Of a stretch of 64,000 nt of DNA, positions 8,583 through 18,168 are shown piece after piece. A program made the translations under genes and the position numbers. Where the stretch lies: the NCBI GenBank assembly GCA_025464095.1, contig JAODMF010000004.1, positions 248,001 to 312,000 on the forward strand, in the 5' to 3' direction. This DNA comes from Glaciihabitans sp. (GTDB taxonomy: Bacteria; Actinomycetota; Actinomycetes; Actinomycetales; Microbacteriaceae). Numbering within the stretch: position 1 is the first letter of the stretch; each line of letters opens with the position of its first letter. Under the pieces are notes generated by a model. It saw nothing but the letters and a program-made list of their open reading frames with translations. It was not told the origin of the DNA and ran no database searches.

Positions 8583-11183
8583 ATGGTGAATACAAACGAA
8601 AACACCCCGAGCCAGAACGATTCCACCCCGAAGGCCGACGCTCCGAAAAGGCGCAGTCGACTCTTCGGCGGACGCAAGGCTGCGGAGGCGCCGGTCGCTC
8701 CCGCGCCGGTTGCCGAGTCCGTGCCCGTTGCGGAATCCGCACCGGTGGATGCGGCCCCCTCCCGTCGCCGCACGCCGGCCAAGTCGGCCGTCGATCACGT
8801 GAACGCGAGCGAGGTCGGCGTTGCGGATGCTGCTGCCGCACCCTCCGAGCCTTCCGCCAAGGCGCCCGCCCGGCGTCGTACGCCGGCTAAATCGGCACAA
8901 TCGGCGATAGTTGACACATCGGCGATGGACCTCGCAGGCACGTCCGAATCGCCGGCAGGCGAAACCCCCGCCGCGTCGACCGGTCGCCGCACGCCGCCGC
9001 GACCCACGACATCCCTCCTGTTCCAGGCGCCGGACCTCCCGCCGGTTGCCGAGCGCGCCGAACGTGCGGAGCGCGCGAGCACCGCACGCAACGGCGACAA
9101 CGGATCGCGCGGGGACCAGCCCCTCGATGACGAGTCGCCCGCCGTGCGCCGCCGCTCGCGTCGTCGTCCGGGCGAGGAGCCCCGCGAGGGCGATGACGCA
9201 CCCGGAACCGTGGTGCGCGTGCGCCAGCCGCGCGAGCAGCGTCCGGCGGCGGTCATCACCGAACCGCAGCGCGTCAAGGGCTCGACCCGTCTCGAGGCCA
9301 AGAAGCAGCGCCGCCGTGACGGTCGAGACGCCGGTCGTCGTCGACCGGTCATCACCGAGGCCGAGTTCCTGGCACGTCGCGAGAGCGTCGATCGCAACAT
9401 GGTCGTTCGGTCGAAGAACAACCGCATCCAGATCGCTGTCCTCGAAGACAGCGTTCTCGTCGAGCACTACGTCGCGAAGGCGTCGGAGGCGAGCCTCATC
9501 GGCAACGTCTACCTCGGTCGCGTCCAGAACGTCCTGCCGAGCATGGAGGCGGCGTTCGTCGACATCGGGCGCGGTCGCAACGCCGTGTTGTACTCCGGTG
9601 AGGTCGACTGGGAGGCCGCAGCGGCCGACAGCGACTCCAAGAACCAGCCGCGCCGAATCGAACTTGCGCTCAAGCCCGGTGACCGCGTTCTCGTGCAGGT
9701 GACCAAGGACCCGGTCGGCCACAAGGGAGCGCGCCTCACCTCGCAGGTCTCGCTGCCGGGTCGTTACCTCGTGTACGTTCCGAACGGCTCGATGAACGGC
9801 ATCAGCCGCAAGCTGCCCGACACTGAGCGCGCGCGCCTGAAGAAGATCCTCAAAGAGGTTCTGCCCGAGAACGTGGGCGTGATCGTGCGCACCGCCGCCG
9901 AGGGCGCAACCGAGGAACAGCTCACGCTCGACGTGCAGCGCCTGACCAGCCAGTGGGCCGAAATCAGCAGGCTGGTGGAGACGTCGCAGGCCCCGGTGCT
10001 CCTGCACAGCGAGCCCGACCTGCTCGTCAAGATCGTTCGGGATGTCTTCAATGAGGACTTCCAGAAGCTCGTCATCTCCGGTGACGACGCGCAGCAGACC
10101 ATCGAGGCATACCTCCGCTCGGTCGCGCCCGACCTGCTCGACCGCGTCGAGACGTATCAGGGCACGGCCGACGCATTCGACGAGTACCGCATCTCCGAGC
10201 AGATCGAGAAGGCCCTCGACCGCAAGGTCTGGCTGCCGTCCGGTGGCTCGCTGGTGATCGACCGCACCGAGGCGATGACCGTCGTCGACGTGAACACGGG
10301 AAAGTTCGTCGGCTCCGGCGGAAACCTCGAAGAGACCGTCACCAAAAACAACCTCGAAGCTGCCGAGGAGATCGTTCGCCAGCTGCGCCTGCGCGACATC
10401 GGCGGCATCATCGTCGTCGACTTCATCGACATGGTGCTCGAGTCGAATCGCGATCTCGTGCTTCGCCGTCTGGTCGAATGCCTGAGCCGCGACCGAACCA
10501 AGCACCAGGTGGCCGAGGTCACCTCGCTGGGCCTCGTGCAGATGACGCGCAAGAAGCTGGGCCTCGGGCTCATCGAATCCTTCTCGGAGCCGTGCGAGCA
10601 CTGCCTGGGCCGGGGCATCATCATCCACCACGACCCCGTGACGAAGCACCGCCAGACGCCGCAGACGCAGCCGGAGGGCACGGGCGGCGGACGCCGCGGA
10701 CGCGGAAGCAAGGGTCCGTCGAACAACCAGCCCGCGGCATCCGCGCCACGCAACGGCACGAACGGCGCCACGCACGCGATCACCGAGGATGTTCGCCACG
10801 CGCTCGCCCAGATCGCCGCGAGCACCGTGCACACCGACACCGCCACGATTCCGGTTCAGGATGCTGCTGCTTCGGCACCTGCTGCTCCGGTCGAGCAGCC
10901 GACCACCGCGCAGCCGACGACCGCGCAACCGGAGTCTGCGCCGTCGCAGGCGGAGGAGGCGCCTGTCGCCGCATCCGAGGCGCCGGTCGCGATTCTCGAC
11001 ATCCCGGTGACCAAGTCGCAGCGCTCGCAGCGGCGCATCAGCTCACGCGACGCTGAGGTCATCCTCGACTCGGTGCTCGACGCACTGCCCGAGCCGAAGC
11101 AGCCCGGCCAGGGTCGTTCGCGCGTGTCGCGCCGCGCCTCCAGCTCGGGGCAGGGCATCGTGACCTCGGGACCGACCGAGTAG
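8583..11183 (+). CDS. rne: Ribonuclease E/G
   Basis: Endoribonuclease for mRNA decay and rRNA/tRNA maturation. The 866 residues comprise a disordered, Ala/Pro/Arg-rich N-terminal arm (1-270), an S1 RNA-binding domain (about 285-400), the catalytic core with metal-binding aspartates in DVNTGK (Asp569) and DFIDM (Asp613), a CEHC zinc-link (671-674) and a low-complexity C-terminal tail. Arms at both ends of the core are the actinobacterial arrangement and probably dock partner enzymes. The gene has an AAGGAG site and a long structured leader. Confidence 0.95.
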   Translation: MVNTNENTPSQNDSTPKADAPKRRSRLFGGRKAAEAPVAPAPVAESVPVAESAPVDAAPSRRRTPAKSAVDHVNASEVGVADAAAAPSEPSAKAPARRRTPAKSAQSAIVDTSAMDLAGTSESPAGETPAASTGRRTPPRPTTSLLFQAPDLPPVAERAERAERASTARNGDNGSRGDQPLDDESPAVRRRSRRRPGEEPREGDDAPGTVVRVRQPREQRPAAVITEPQRVKGSTRLEAKKQRRRDGRDAGRRRPVITEAEFLARRESVDRNMVVRSKNNRIQIAVLEDSVLVEHYVAKASEASLIGNVYLGRVQNVLPSMEAAFVDIGRGRNAVLYSGEVDWEAAAADSDSKNQPRRIELALKPGDRVLVQVTKDPVGHKGARLTSQVSLPGRYLVYVPNGSMNGISRKLPDTERARLKKILKEVLPENVGVIVRTAAEGATEEQLTLDVQRLTSQWAEISRLVETSQAPVLLHSEPDLLVKIVRDVFNEDFQKLVISGDDAQQTIEAYLRSVAPDLLDRVETYQGTADAFDEYRISEQIEKALDRKVWLPSGGSLVIDRTEAMTVVDVNTGKFVGSGGNLEETVTKNNLEAAEEIVRQLRLRDIGGIIVVDFIDMVLESNRDLVLRRLVECLSRDRTKHQVAEVTSLGLVQMTRKKLGLGLIESFSEPCEHCLGRGIIIHHDPVTKHRQTPQTQPEGTGGGRRGRGSKGPSNNQPAASAPRNGTNGATHAITEDVRHALAQIAASTVHTDTATIPVQDAAASAPAAPVEQPTTAQPTTAQPESAPSQAEEAPVAASEAPVAILDIPVTKSQRSQRRISSRDAEVILDSVLDALPEPKQPGQGRSRVSRRASSSGQGIVTSGPTE

Positions 11184-11207
11184 AGCCTCCGCCAGGTTCG
11201 CTTCGCC

Positions 11208-11574
11208 GGTTGAGTAGCACGGCGCCGTCTACGGCGTCGCGCGTATCGAAACCCGCGTTTCGCGGCGACTCTTGGGTTTCGATACGCGGCCTCCTTCGTC
11301 GGCTGCGTCCTCAACCCGCGATAGGTCGCGGTTTCGATACGCTGCCTCCTTCGTCGGCTGCTACTCAACCAGCAATGAGTCGGGAGGCCCTGGATCGTAC
11401 GAGAGGTTCGCTGGTTGAGTAGCACGGCGCCGTCTGCGGCGTCGCGCGTATCGAAACCCGCGTTGGGGCGACTCCCTGGGTTTCGATACGCGGCCTCCTT
11501 CGTCGGCTGCGTCCTCAACCCGCGATGGGTCGCGGTTTCGATACGCGGCCTCCGGCGTCGGCTGCTCCTCAACC
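11208..11574 (+). repeat. Intergenic repeat cluster, two copies of a three-element module
   Basis: This fills most of the 443-base gap between rne and the permease. Module 1 has elements at 11208-11253, 11275-11316 and 11330-11370; module 2 has them at 11413-11458, 11479-11520 and 11534-11574. Each element is bounded by GGTTGAGTAGC (or its decayed form CTCAACC) and GTATCGAAACC, in either orientation, around a GC-rich core such as CGGCGCCGTCTACGGCG. The modules are nearly identical and both follow the word AGGTTCGCT, so they arose by duplication of about 205 bases. Similar elements are widespread between genes in Microbacteriaceae. Confidence 0.85.
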
Positions 11575-11614
11575 AACAGTGCGCGGCGGCACCGAAATCG
11601 CAACTCCCGCCACG

Positions 11615-11620
11615 TAGTAT
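11615..11620 (+). promoter_or_regulatory. -10 box, leaderless permease operon
   Basis: TAGTAT ends six bases before the GTG of the permease gene, so transcription should begin at the start codon. No Shine-Dalgarno site is present, which agrees. Confidence 0.55.
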
Positions 11621-11626
11621 CCACAC

Positions 11627-12673
11627 GTGGACACCCGCGTCGCCGAGCCCGAGCAGGCGCAGCACTCCGTTTCTGGGCATCCCGCGCCGGCCCGCCGCGT
11701 CGTCTGGCTGATCGTCGGGCTGGCGGGACTCGGCATCCTGCTGTCCGTGCGTGCGCTGACCGCCGGGCTCGACGCATCCGCGATCCCATCGCAGGCGCAG
11801 GACTTCCTCACGCTCAGCGCGAGCGTGATTATCGAGTCGCTGCCGTTCGTAATTCTCGGAATCGTGCTGTCGATCGCCGTACAGGTCTGGATTCCAGATC
11901 GTGTAATCATGCGCCTTTTGCCCAGAAACCCGATCCTGCGCCGGGTCGCGATCTCGTTTCTCGGCGTGCTTCTCCCCGTTTGTGAATGCGGAAACGTGCC
12001 GCTGGCGCGCGGCCTGATCGTCAAGGGCTTCACCGTCTCGGAGTCGATGACCTTTCTCCTGGCCGCCCCGATCGTCAACCCGATAACCATCCTCACCACC
12101 CAGCAGGCCTTCGGATGGAATGGCGGCATCCTGATTGCACGCCTCGCAGGCGGGTTTCTCATCGCCAATCTCGTCGGCTGGCTGTTTAGCCGCCACCCCG
12201 ACCAGCAGTCGCTGCTCACCGACCGCTTCGCCGCCGAATGTCGGATGCCCGACCCGCACCAGCACGGAACCTCGCGCTGGCAAAAGAGCATCGACATTTT
12301 TGTCCACGAGGCGAGCGTGATCATGCCGGCGCTGTTCCTCGGCTCGGCCGCGGCGGGAATCGTGCAGGTTGCGGTACCGCGCTCCATCCTCGTGAGCCTC
12401 GGCGGCAACCCGGTCTGGTCGATCCTGGCGATGATGCTGCTCGCGTTCGTCATCTCGGTCTGCTCGAATGTCGACGCCTTCTTCATCCTGCCGTTCGCCA
12501 GCACCTTCCTGCCGGGGTCGATCGTCTCGTTCCTCATCTTTGGACCCATGATCGACATCAAAATGCTTGCCCTGATCCGCACCACCTTCCGCACGCGGGT
12601 GCTCGTGCAGCTGACGGTCGTGATCGCGCTCGCGAGCGCCCTGATCGGACTGGTAGTGAACCTTGTCTCCTAA
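11627..12673 (+). CDS. YraQ/DUF318-type permease
   Basis: Integral membrane protein of 348 residues with about eight helices in two halves. The half-repeats PVCECGNVPLARGL and SVCSNVDAFFIL carry the polar and Cys residues typical of the permease family pfam03773, often linked to metal or arsenic-compound efflux. The substrate cannot be read from sequence. The two downstream genes overlap it and each other, forming a three-gene unit. A permease next to a TIGR03943 protein is a recurrent pair. Confidence 0.85.
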   Translation: MDTRVAEPEQAQHSVSGHPAPARRVVWLIVGLAGLGILLSVRALTAGLDASAIPSQAQDFLTLSASVIIESLPFVILGIVLSIAVQVWIPDRVIMRLLPRNPILRRVAISFLGVLLPVCECGNVPLARGLIVKGFTVSESMTFLLAAPIVNPITILTTQQAFGWNGGILIARLAGGFLIANLVGWLFSRHPDQQSLLTDRFAAECRMPDPHQHGTSRWQKSIDIFVHEASVIMPALFLGSAAAGIVQVAVPRSILVSLGGNPVWSILAMMLLAFVISVCSNVDAFFILPFASTFLPGSIVSFLIFGPMIDIKMLALIRTTFRTRVLVQLTVVIALASALIGLVVNLVS

Positions 12674-13433
12674 AATCGCCAACCAGGCACTTCGCCGTCG
12701 CTGGAGCGGCATCGCACTAATCGCGGTCCCGGTCGTCGCGACGGTGTGGCTGGGGCTCACCGACCAGCTGATCCTCTACATCCACCCGCGGTACGTCGTC
12801 TTCACCCTGATCATGGGCCTGATCGCCCTCGTGCTGATCGTGTCGAGCTTTGTGCAGCGACCGGACGACGATCACGACCACCAGGAACCGCGCGGACGGC
12901 TGCGGGGCATCCTGGCGGGCACCGGGGGAGTCGTGGTCGTCGTTCTCGCCGTCGCGATGCTCGCGATTCCGCCCGCGACGCTCAGCAGCGCCACCGTTGC
13001 CCAGCGCGACATCAACGGCTCAGCACTCGGCAACAATCGCAAGTCGATCGCGCAGGCATCGTCGGCCAGCGCGAGCGCATCAGCGAAGTTCACCGTGCTT
13101 GACTGGTCGTCGCTGCTGCGGCAGACCAGCGATCCCGCGTTCTACGCGAACAAGCCGGCGGATGTCGTCGGGTTCATCAGCCCGGACCCGGATGACCCGG
13201 CCAACGTCTTCTACGTCTCCCGGTTCGTGATCACCTGTTGTGCGGTCGACGCCCAGCCAGTCGGCGTTCCGGTCTACCTTCCCAACTGGACGGGTACCTT
13301 CAAGAAGGACCAGTGGGTGCGTGTCACCGGAGCTTTCGCGACGAACCCCAGCAGCACGAGCAGGCAGCAACTGGCCCTCGGGGTGGATGCGATCGCCGCC
13401 GTACCGAAGCCGAAAGCGCCGTACCTCTACTGA
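12663..13433 (+). CDS. TIGR03943-family membrane protein
   Basis: A 256-residue protein with hydrophobic helices near 16-34, 38-58 and 83-105, then an extracytoplasmic C-terminal domain. The motif RFVITCCAVDAQPVGVPV is the hallmark of the TIGR03943/DUF1980 family, with a Cys-Cys pair that may bind metal. The TTG start lies inside the last codons of the permease (11-base overlap), indicating coupled translation. It probably works with the permease; the function is not established. Confidence 0.85.
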   Translation: MSPKIANQALRRRWSGIALIAVPVVATVWLGLTDQLILYIHPRYVVFTLIMGLIALVLIVSSFVQRPDDDHDHQEPRGRLRGILAGTGGVVVVVLAVAMLAIPPATLSSATVAQRDINGSALGNNRKSIAQASSASASASAKFTVLDWSSLLRQTSDPAFYANKPADVVGFISPDPDDPANVFYVSRFVITCCAVDAQPVGVPVYLPNWTGTFKKDQWVRVTGAFATNPSSTSRQQLALGVDAIAAVPKPKAPYLY

Positions 13434-14797
13434 TGACCGACGCCGCATCCTTTCGCCGTTCGCTGACGGCGACCATCACGCTGCTCGCGATCGTCGTCGC
13501 CGGCCTTGCCGCAGTGAACTACCTGCAGGGGCCGCGCCTGTCCAGCGCACTGGTGGATGCCGCGGGCGTCGTGAAACAGGGCGGCCAGCAGTTGCGCCTG
13601 TTCCTCAACGAGCCGGTCGCTCGCGTGCGGGCCGCGCAGGTATCCGTTGTGCCCGCGGCGCGGTTCACCGTATCGACCAGCGGCGGGCTCGTCGCCGTGC
13701 AGTTCACCCGCGCGCTCAACTACGACACGGATTACCGGGTCAGCATCGCGGGGGTGACCAGCCTCTACCAGGATCGGCCGGCATCCGTTTCGTACCGGTT
13801 CCGCACTGCCTCCCCAGCGATTTACTACCTCAACCGCGGGCAGGGGACGGACGAGGTGGTGAAGACCGGAGTGCGGTCCACTGATCGCAGTGTGGTTTTC
13901 TCGGCGCCGCGCATCCAGTCATTCGCGGTATTCGATGCGCTGGTTGCTGTCGTGACGGCCGACCCGGCCGGCGTGAGTTCCCTGACGCTGGTGAGCTCGA
14001 ATGGCCTCGCCGAGCACGTCGCATTGCCGGGCGACGGCACGGTCGACAACCTCGGAGCGAGCCCCGATACCGGGTACTTCGGCTTCACGTTCACGAGCAA
14101 TGACGGCAAGTACGACAGCACGCTTTTCGGCGTCGACCTGGGGGCGACACGCCTCTTGAAGCCCGTCCCGGGCGTCGCAGGCAAGGCGATGCAGGTGCTC
14201 GATTGGTCGTTCCTGCCGCATAGCTCGCAGGCGGTGGTATTGACCGCCGACGACAGCCTCCTGCACCTCGACTTCGCCCGGCCGGCGACCGTGAGCCCGC
14301 TGGGCAGCTTCTCGTCCCTCGGCCACGTATCCTCGGACGGCTCCACCGTCACCGTCGGAACGGCGAGCGGCATGGGCGTGCCGGAGCAGAGCGTCGTCAC
14401 GATCGCGACCGGAGCTGCGCGCGTGGTCACTCCGCCGCCGCTCGATGGCGTGAAACCGTTCGGAGCAGACCTGCAGTTACTGGCTGGCGGCGCGCGTGTG
14501 CAGGTCGTTTCCGTGTACTCCAGCGCACGTAACGGGTACGTGGATCGTCTCGTCCTCGACACGGGCGGCAGGTCGAAAGAGCTCTACCGAACGGTCAAGG
14601 ATGCTGGCCGCATCGACGCGATGTCGGTGTCGCCGAACGACCAGTACGCCGCGATCGAGGTGACGCCGAACCTCGCCACCGCGACGCCGGATGGGTATCA
14701 CGTCGACGGCCGTTCCACCTCCGAAACCACCTACATCGTCGATCTCGCGACGGGCGCCGTCGTGCGCGGGGTCACGGGCTTCCACCTGCAGTGGTGA
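13433..14797 (+). CDS. Membrane-anchored Ig-like/beta-propeller-like protein
   Basis: The 454-residue product has one N-terminal membrane helix (about 13-32) and then an extracytoplasmic part rich in short beta strands. The first part (about 35-125) resembles a bacterial Ig-like domain. The remainder has repeating strands such as SPDTGYFGFT and SPNDQYAAIEV, which are propeller-blade-like. Its ATG overlaps the preceding stop (ATGA), so it belongs to the permease/TIGR03943 operon. I do not recognise a named family; a surface or periplasmic sensor or scaffold is one guess. Confidence 0.75.
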   Translation: MTDAASFRRSLTATITLLAIVVAGLAAVNYLQGPRLSSALVDAAGVVKQGGQQLRLFLNEPVARVRAAQVSVVPAARFTVSTSGGLVAVQFTRALNYDTDYRVSIAGVTSLYQDRPASVSYRFRTASPAIYYLNRGQGTDEVVKTGVRSTDRSVVFSAPRIQSFAVFDALVAVVTADPAGVSSLTLVSSNGLAEHVALPGDGTVDNLGASPDTGYFGFTFTSNDGKYDSTLFGVDLGATRLLKPVPGVAGKAMQVLDWSFLPHSSQAVVLTADDSLLHLDFARPATVSPLGSFSSLGHVSSDGSTVTVGTASGMGVPEQSVVTIATGAARVVTPPPLDGVKPFGADLQLLAGGARVQVVSVYSSARNGYVDRLVLDTGGRSKELYRTVKDAGRIDAMSVSPNDQYAAIEVTPNLATATPDGYHVDGRSTSETTYIVDLATGAVVRGVTGFHLQW

Positions 14798-14824
14798 GCC
14801 GCGCGTGGAACCTCCCGAGAGAGT

Positions 14825-14910
14825 GTTGCAAATTCAGGAGATCGCACGCTCGCGACGGCGTGTCTCGCGCGACACGCCGCGCCGCGATTGCAATCTCCTG
14901 AATTTGCAAC
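14825..14910. repeat. Long inverted repeat element, full copy
   Basis: Perfect 18-base arms, GTTGCAAATTCAGGAGAT at 14825-14842 and its complement at 14893-14910, enclose a second perfect stem, CGGCGTGTC/GACACGCCG. The element sits between two convergent genes. The same element occurs three times at 27477-27725. Confidence 0.9.
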
Positions 14911-14937
14911 AGGGCCGGGGCATTCGCGCGAAGGGCG

Positions 14938-15210
14938 TCAGAGCCCGCGACGCTCGCGCTGCGACACGCGCAGCCCGCTGGCGGCCAGCCGCGTGACGAG
15001 CTGCCTCGCGGTGACCGGCTCGGCGCCGAGCTCGACAAGCTCCTGCCAGCGGTGTTCCGGCACGTCGTAGTGATCGCGATCGAAGGCGCGGCGCTGGATG
15101 CCCGCCGCGGTCGCGAACGCATGCAGCTCATCCAGTGATTCGTCGCTGACCAGATGCGCCCATAGGGTGTTGTGAGCGGGCCAGATGGCCTGGTCGATCA
15201 ACACGGTCAT
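14938..15210 (-). CDS. DUF4031 domain protein
   Basis: A 90-residue soluble protein beginning MTVLIDQAIWP, with the conserved HLVSDESLDELHAFA and the DHYDVPEHRW segment that define DUF4031. No function is known for the family. It faces the preceding operon across the long inverted repeat. Its start codon is six bases from a TAGACT box, so it is probably translated from a leaderless mRNA. Confidence 0.85.
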   Translation of the reverse strand: MTVLIDQAIWPAHNTLWAHLVSDESLDELHAFATAAGIQRRAFDRDHYDVPEHRWQELVELGAEPVTARQLVTRLAASGLRVSQRERRGL

Positions 15211-15216
15211 GAGCCG

Positions 15217-15222
15217 AGTCTA
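15217..15222 (-). promoter_or_regulatory. -10 box, leaderless DUF4031 gene
   Basis: TAGACT on the minus strand, six bases before the ATG at 15210. Confidence 0.5.
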
Positions 15223-15235
15223 GGCAGGGGTGCGG

Positions 15236-15793
15236 ATGGCGAGCACGGCCGCGAAGGTCATCCGCAAGCGCGGGGCACTCACCGCGTTGATCACGGCGCT
15301 GGGAGTGGGTGCGGCGCTGCTGGTCACCTGGGTGTTGCAGCTCGTATTCGGGCTCGTTGGCCGTGATCCGTTGCCACCGACCGGCCTGTTGGCAGGGATG
15401 CAGCAGAACCTCCTCAGTCACGTGCTGCCGGTGACGATCGGCGTGTTTCTCAGTCTGTGGATCATTGCCCCGGTCGCCGCCCAGTTGCGGCTCGGCCACG
15501 TCATCTCCCGGGCCATCCTCGCCGCCGGCATCGGGGGCACGCTGCTGTTCCTGGTCGGTGCCGTCGAGGCGACCCTCGCGGTGCTCTCCACCACGCCACC
15601 GGCGGCGCAACCCGGAACCTACAACGTGGATCTCGGAGGCATCGGCGGGGCCGTTCTCTCCTACCTGTCGACCGCGCTGGTGCAGTTCGTGGGCCTGCTA
15701 CCGATCGTCGTTCTCGCCGGCATCCTCGAGTGGATCTGGCTCGAGCGGCATCCGCGCGACCACGTGGTCACCGGCCTCGTCGACGACGTTTGA
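15236..15793 (+). CDS. Four-helix membrane protein of unknown function
   Basis: A 185-residue integral membrane protein with helices near 14-36, 58-80, 92-112 and 145-165. I do not recognise the family. The ATG is preferred over a GTG six bases upstream, because AGGGG (15226-15230) is then at a normal distance. It lies between DUF4031 (divergent) and rplU (same strand) with no sign of being part of the ribosomal unit. Confidence 0.7.
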   Translation: MASTAAKVIRKRGALTALITALGVGAALLVTWVLQLVFGLVGRDPLPPTGLLAGMQQNLLSHVLPVTIGVFLSLWIIAPVAAQLRLGHVISRAILAAGIGGTLLFLVGAVEATLAVLSTTPPAAQPGTYNVDLGGIGGAVLSYLSTALVQFVGLLPIVVLAGILEWIWLERHPRDHVVTGLVDDV

Positions 15794-15917
15794 CCGGCTG
15801 CTCCCAAATCGGGTATTGTTGACCCTTGGTGTGCGCTGGGCAAAGCCCGCGTTCCATCACCAACGTCTTTCAAGAAGCTTCTCCAAGACATTTGTCTTCA
15901 CTAACAAAGGGTTCCAA

Positions 15918-16226
15918 GTGGTTTACGCAGTTGTGCGCGCCGGTGGTCGGCAGGAAAAGGTAGAGGTCGGCACCATCGTCGTTCTCGACCGCATCAAGGC
16001 TGACGAGAACGGCAACATCGAGCTCGCGCCGGTGCTGTTCGTCGACGGCGACAAGATCACCCACGAGGCCAAGGCCCTCGCGAAGATCACTGTCACCGCT
16101 GAGGTCCTCTCCGACCTTCGTGGACCGAAGGTCGTTATCCAGAAGTTCAAGAACAAGACCGGTTACAAGAAGCGCCAGGGTTTCCGCGCCGACCTCACCC
16201 GCGTCAAGATCACAAGCATCAAGTAA
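15918..16226 (+). CDS. rplU: 50S ribosomal protein L21
   Basis: A 102-residue ribosomal protein beginning [18 protein letters not shown] and ending in the basic stretch [17 protein letters not shown] that binds 23S rRNA. The GTG start follows AAAGGG. An upstream in-frame extension reads through the preceding membrane-protein gene in another frame and is not real. rpmA follows after 17 bases, the universal order. Confidence 0.97.
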   Translation: MVYAVVRAGGRQEKVEVGTIVVLDRIKADENGNIELAPVLFVDGDKITHEAKALAKITVTAEVLSDLRGPKVVIQKFKNKTGYKKRQGFRADLTRVKITSIK

Positions 16227-16243
16227 CTAGGGGCTGAACACTC

Positions 16244-16495
16244 ATGGCACACAAAAAGGGCGCAAGCTCCACCCACAACGGTCGCGACTCGAACCCGCAG
16301 TACCTCGGCGTTAAGCGCTTCGGCGGCCAGGTCGTCAAGTCCGGCGAGATCATCGTTCGCCAGCGCGGCACACACTTCCACCCGGGGGCCAATGTTGGCC
16401 GCGGTGGTGACGACACCCTGTTCGCTCTCGCGGCGGGCGCCGTCGAGTTCGGCCAGAAGGGCGGCCGCAAGGTCGTCAACATCGTCGCCGAATAG
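16244..16495 (+). CDS. rpmA: 50S ribosomal protein L27
   Basis: An 83-residue ribosomal protein starting [16 protein letters not shown]; the N-terminal tail reaches the peptidyl transferase centre. There is no Firmicute-type cleavable leader. It is followed by an intrinsic terminator before obgE. Confidence 0.97.
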   Translation: MAHKKGASSTHNGRDSNPQYLGVKRFGGQVVKSGEIIVRQRGTHFHPGANVGRGGDDTLFALAAGAVEFGQKGGRKVVNIVAE

Positions 16496-16513
16496 TTTTC
16501 CTGCACCACCTTC

Positions 16514-16546
16514 AAGGGCGAGCTTCGGCTCGCCTTTGTTGTTTTT
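16514..16546 (+). terminator. Intrinsic terminator after rpmA
   Basis: A perfect GGCGAGC-TTCG-GCTCGCC stem with a stable UUCG loop is followed by TTTGTTGTTTTT. It separates the abundant ribosomal mRNA from the low-level GTPase gene. Confidence 0.9.
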
Positions 16547-16575
16547 CCGAATCATTCCCAGAAGGAGCCAGTCCG

Positions 16576-18168
16576 ATGGCAACGTTCGTTGACCAGGTGA
16601 CCCTGCACCTTCGCGCCGGTCACGGTGGAAACGGCTGTGTCTCCGTTCGCCGCGAGAAGTTCAAGCCGCTCGCCGGCCCCGATGGCGGCAACGGCGGCAA
16701 CGGCGGCGACATCGTCCTGTACAGCGACCCCAACGTCACGACGCTGCTCGGCTTCCATCGTGCGCCGCACCGTGCGTCCGACAACGGTGGTCCCGGAATG
16801 GGCGACAACCGCGCCGGGTTCAACGGCGAGGAGATGGTTCTGTCCGTGCCCGTTGGCACGGTGGTGAAGGATGCCGACGGCAACCAGCTGATCGACCTGG
16901 ATGCCCCCGGCATCCGTTTCGTCGTCGCCCCGGCGGGCCAGGGCGGACTCGGTAACGCGGCCCTCGCCACGACCAAGCGCAAGGCTCCCGGATTCGCACT
17001 GCTCGGCACCCCCGGCTGGGAGGGCGACATCCGCCTCGAGCTGAAGACGGTCGCCGACATCGCGCTCGTCGGGTATCCGTCCGCGGGCAAGTCGAGCCTG
17101 ATTGCCGCGATGTCCGCCGCCAAGCCGAAGATCGCCGACTACCCCTTCACGACCCTTCACCCGAACCTCGGCGTCGTGCAGGCGGGCGAGGTTCGTTACA
17201 CGGTCGCGGATGTCCCCGGCCTTATCGAGGGAGCGAGCGAGGGCAAGGGCCTCGGCCTTGAGTTCCTGCGCCACGTCGAGCGATGCACCGCGCTGCTCCA
17301 TGTGCTCGACTGCGCGACGCTTGAGCCGGGTCGCGACCCGCTCAGCGACCTCGACGTCATCCTGACCGAGCTCGCCGCGTATCCCGTCCCCGAGGGGCAG
17401 CTGCCGCTGCTCGAGCGACCGCAGTTGATCGCCCTCAACAAGGTGGACGTGCCGGAGGGCCGTGAGCTGGCTGATTTCGTGCGCGGCGACCTCGAGGAGC
17501 GCGGCTACCGTGTCTTCGAGATCTCCGCGGTGTCCCGCGAGGGTCTGCGCGAGTTGAGCTTCGCGCTGGCCGAGGTGGTCGAAGCCGACCGCGCTGTGAA
17601 GGCGCTGGAGCCGGCTGTCGCGCGCATCGTCATCCGCCCGCGCGCTGTCAACGAGAAGAATTTCCGCGTGAAGGTCGAGGGTGGCTCCTACGGTGACACC
17701 TACCGCATCATCGGTGAGAAGCCGGAGAAGTGGGTTGCCCAGACCGACTTCACGAATGAGGAGGCCGTCGGCTTCCTCGCCGACCGTCTCGCCAAGCTCG
17801 GCGTCGAAGACGAACTGTTCAAGGCGGGCGCCGTGGCCGGCTCGACCGTGATGATCGGCGCGGGCGGGGGAGTGGTTTTCGACTGGGAGCCGACCCTGAC
17901 CTCCACCGCCGAACTCGTCACCGCCCCGCGCGGCACCGACCCGCGCCTCGCCGGCAACGGCCGTGCGACGCATGAGAAGCGACGCGAGTCGTACATGGAG
18001 CGCATGGATGCGAAGGCCGCGGCGCGCGCGGAACTCGACGCGGAGCGCCGGGCAGGCATCTGGAACGACGATGAGGGTTTCGCGGTGACCAAGCGCGCTG
18101 CGGGCTCCTCCGAAGCCGACGACGCTGGTCGAGCGGACAGCACGGAGGATTCGAACGACCGTGACTGA
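16576..18168 (+). CDS. obgE: GTPase Obg/CgtA
   Basis: Ribosome-associated GTPase acting in 50S assembly and stress control. Domains: the glycine-rich Obg fold (1-160, with [11 protein letters not shown]), the G domain with P-loop GYPSAGKSS at 166-174, DVPG and NKVD motifs, the OCT domain (about 350-435), and a charged Ala/Glu/Arg tail. The 530-residue length with a long tail is actinobacterial. AGAAGGAG precedes the start; it overlaps proB by eight bases. Confidence 0.97.
   Translation: MATFVDQVTLHLRAGHGGNGCVSVRREKFKPLAGPDGGNGGNGGDIVLYSDPNVTTLLGFHRAPHRASDNGGPGMGDNRAGFNGEEMVLSVPVGTVVKDADGNQLIDLDAPGIRFVVAPAGQGGLGNAALATTKRKAPGFALLGTPGWEGDIRLELKTVADIALVGYPSAGKSSLIAAMSAAKPKIADYPFTTLHPNLGVVQAGEVRYTVADVPGLIEGASEGKGLGLEFLRHVERCTALLHVLDCATLEPGRDPLSDLDVILTELAAYPVPEGQLPLLERPQLIALNKVDVPEGRELADFVRGDLEERGYRVFEISAVSREGLRELSFALAEVVEADRAVKALEPAVARIVIRPRAVNEKNFRVKVEGGSYGDTYRIIGEKPEKWVAQTDFTNEEAVGFLADRLAKLGVEDELFKAGAVAGSTVMIGAGGGVVFDWEPTLTSTAELVTAPRGTDPRLAGNGRATHEKRRESYMERMDAKAAARAELDAERRAGIWNDDEGFAVTKRAAGSSEADDAGRADSTEDSNDRD

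Noticed and set aside
8295-10928. Open frame of 877 codons on the minus strand opposite rne
   Set aside because: It mirrors the high-GC third-position pattern of rne, which has full domain support and a ribosome site.
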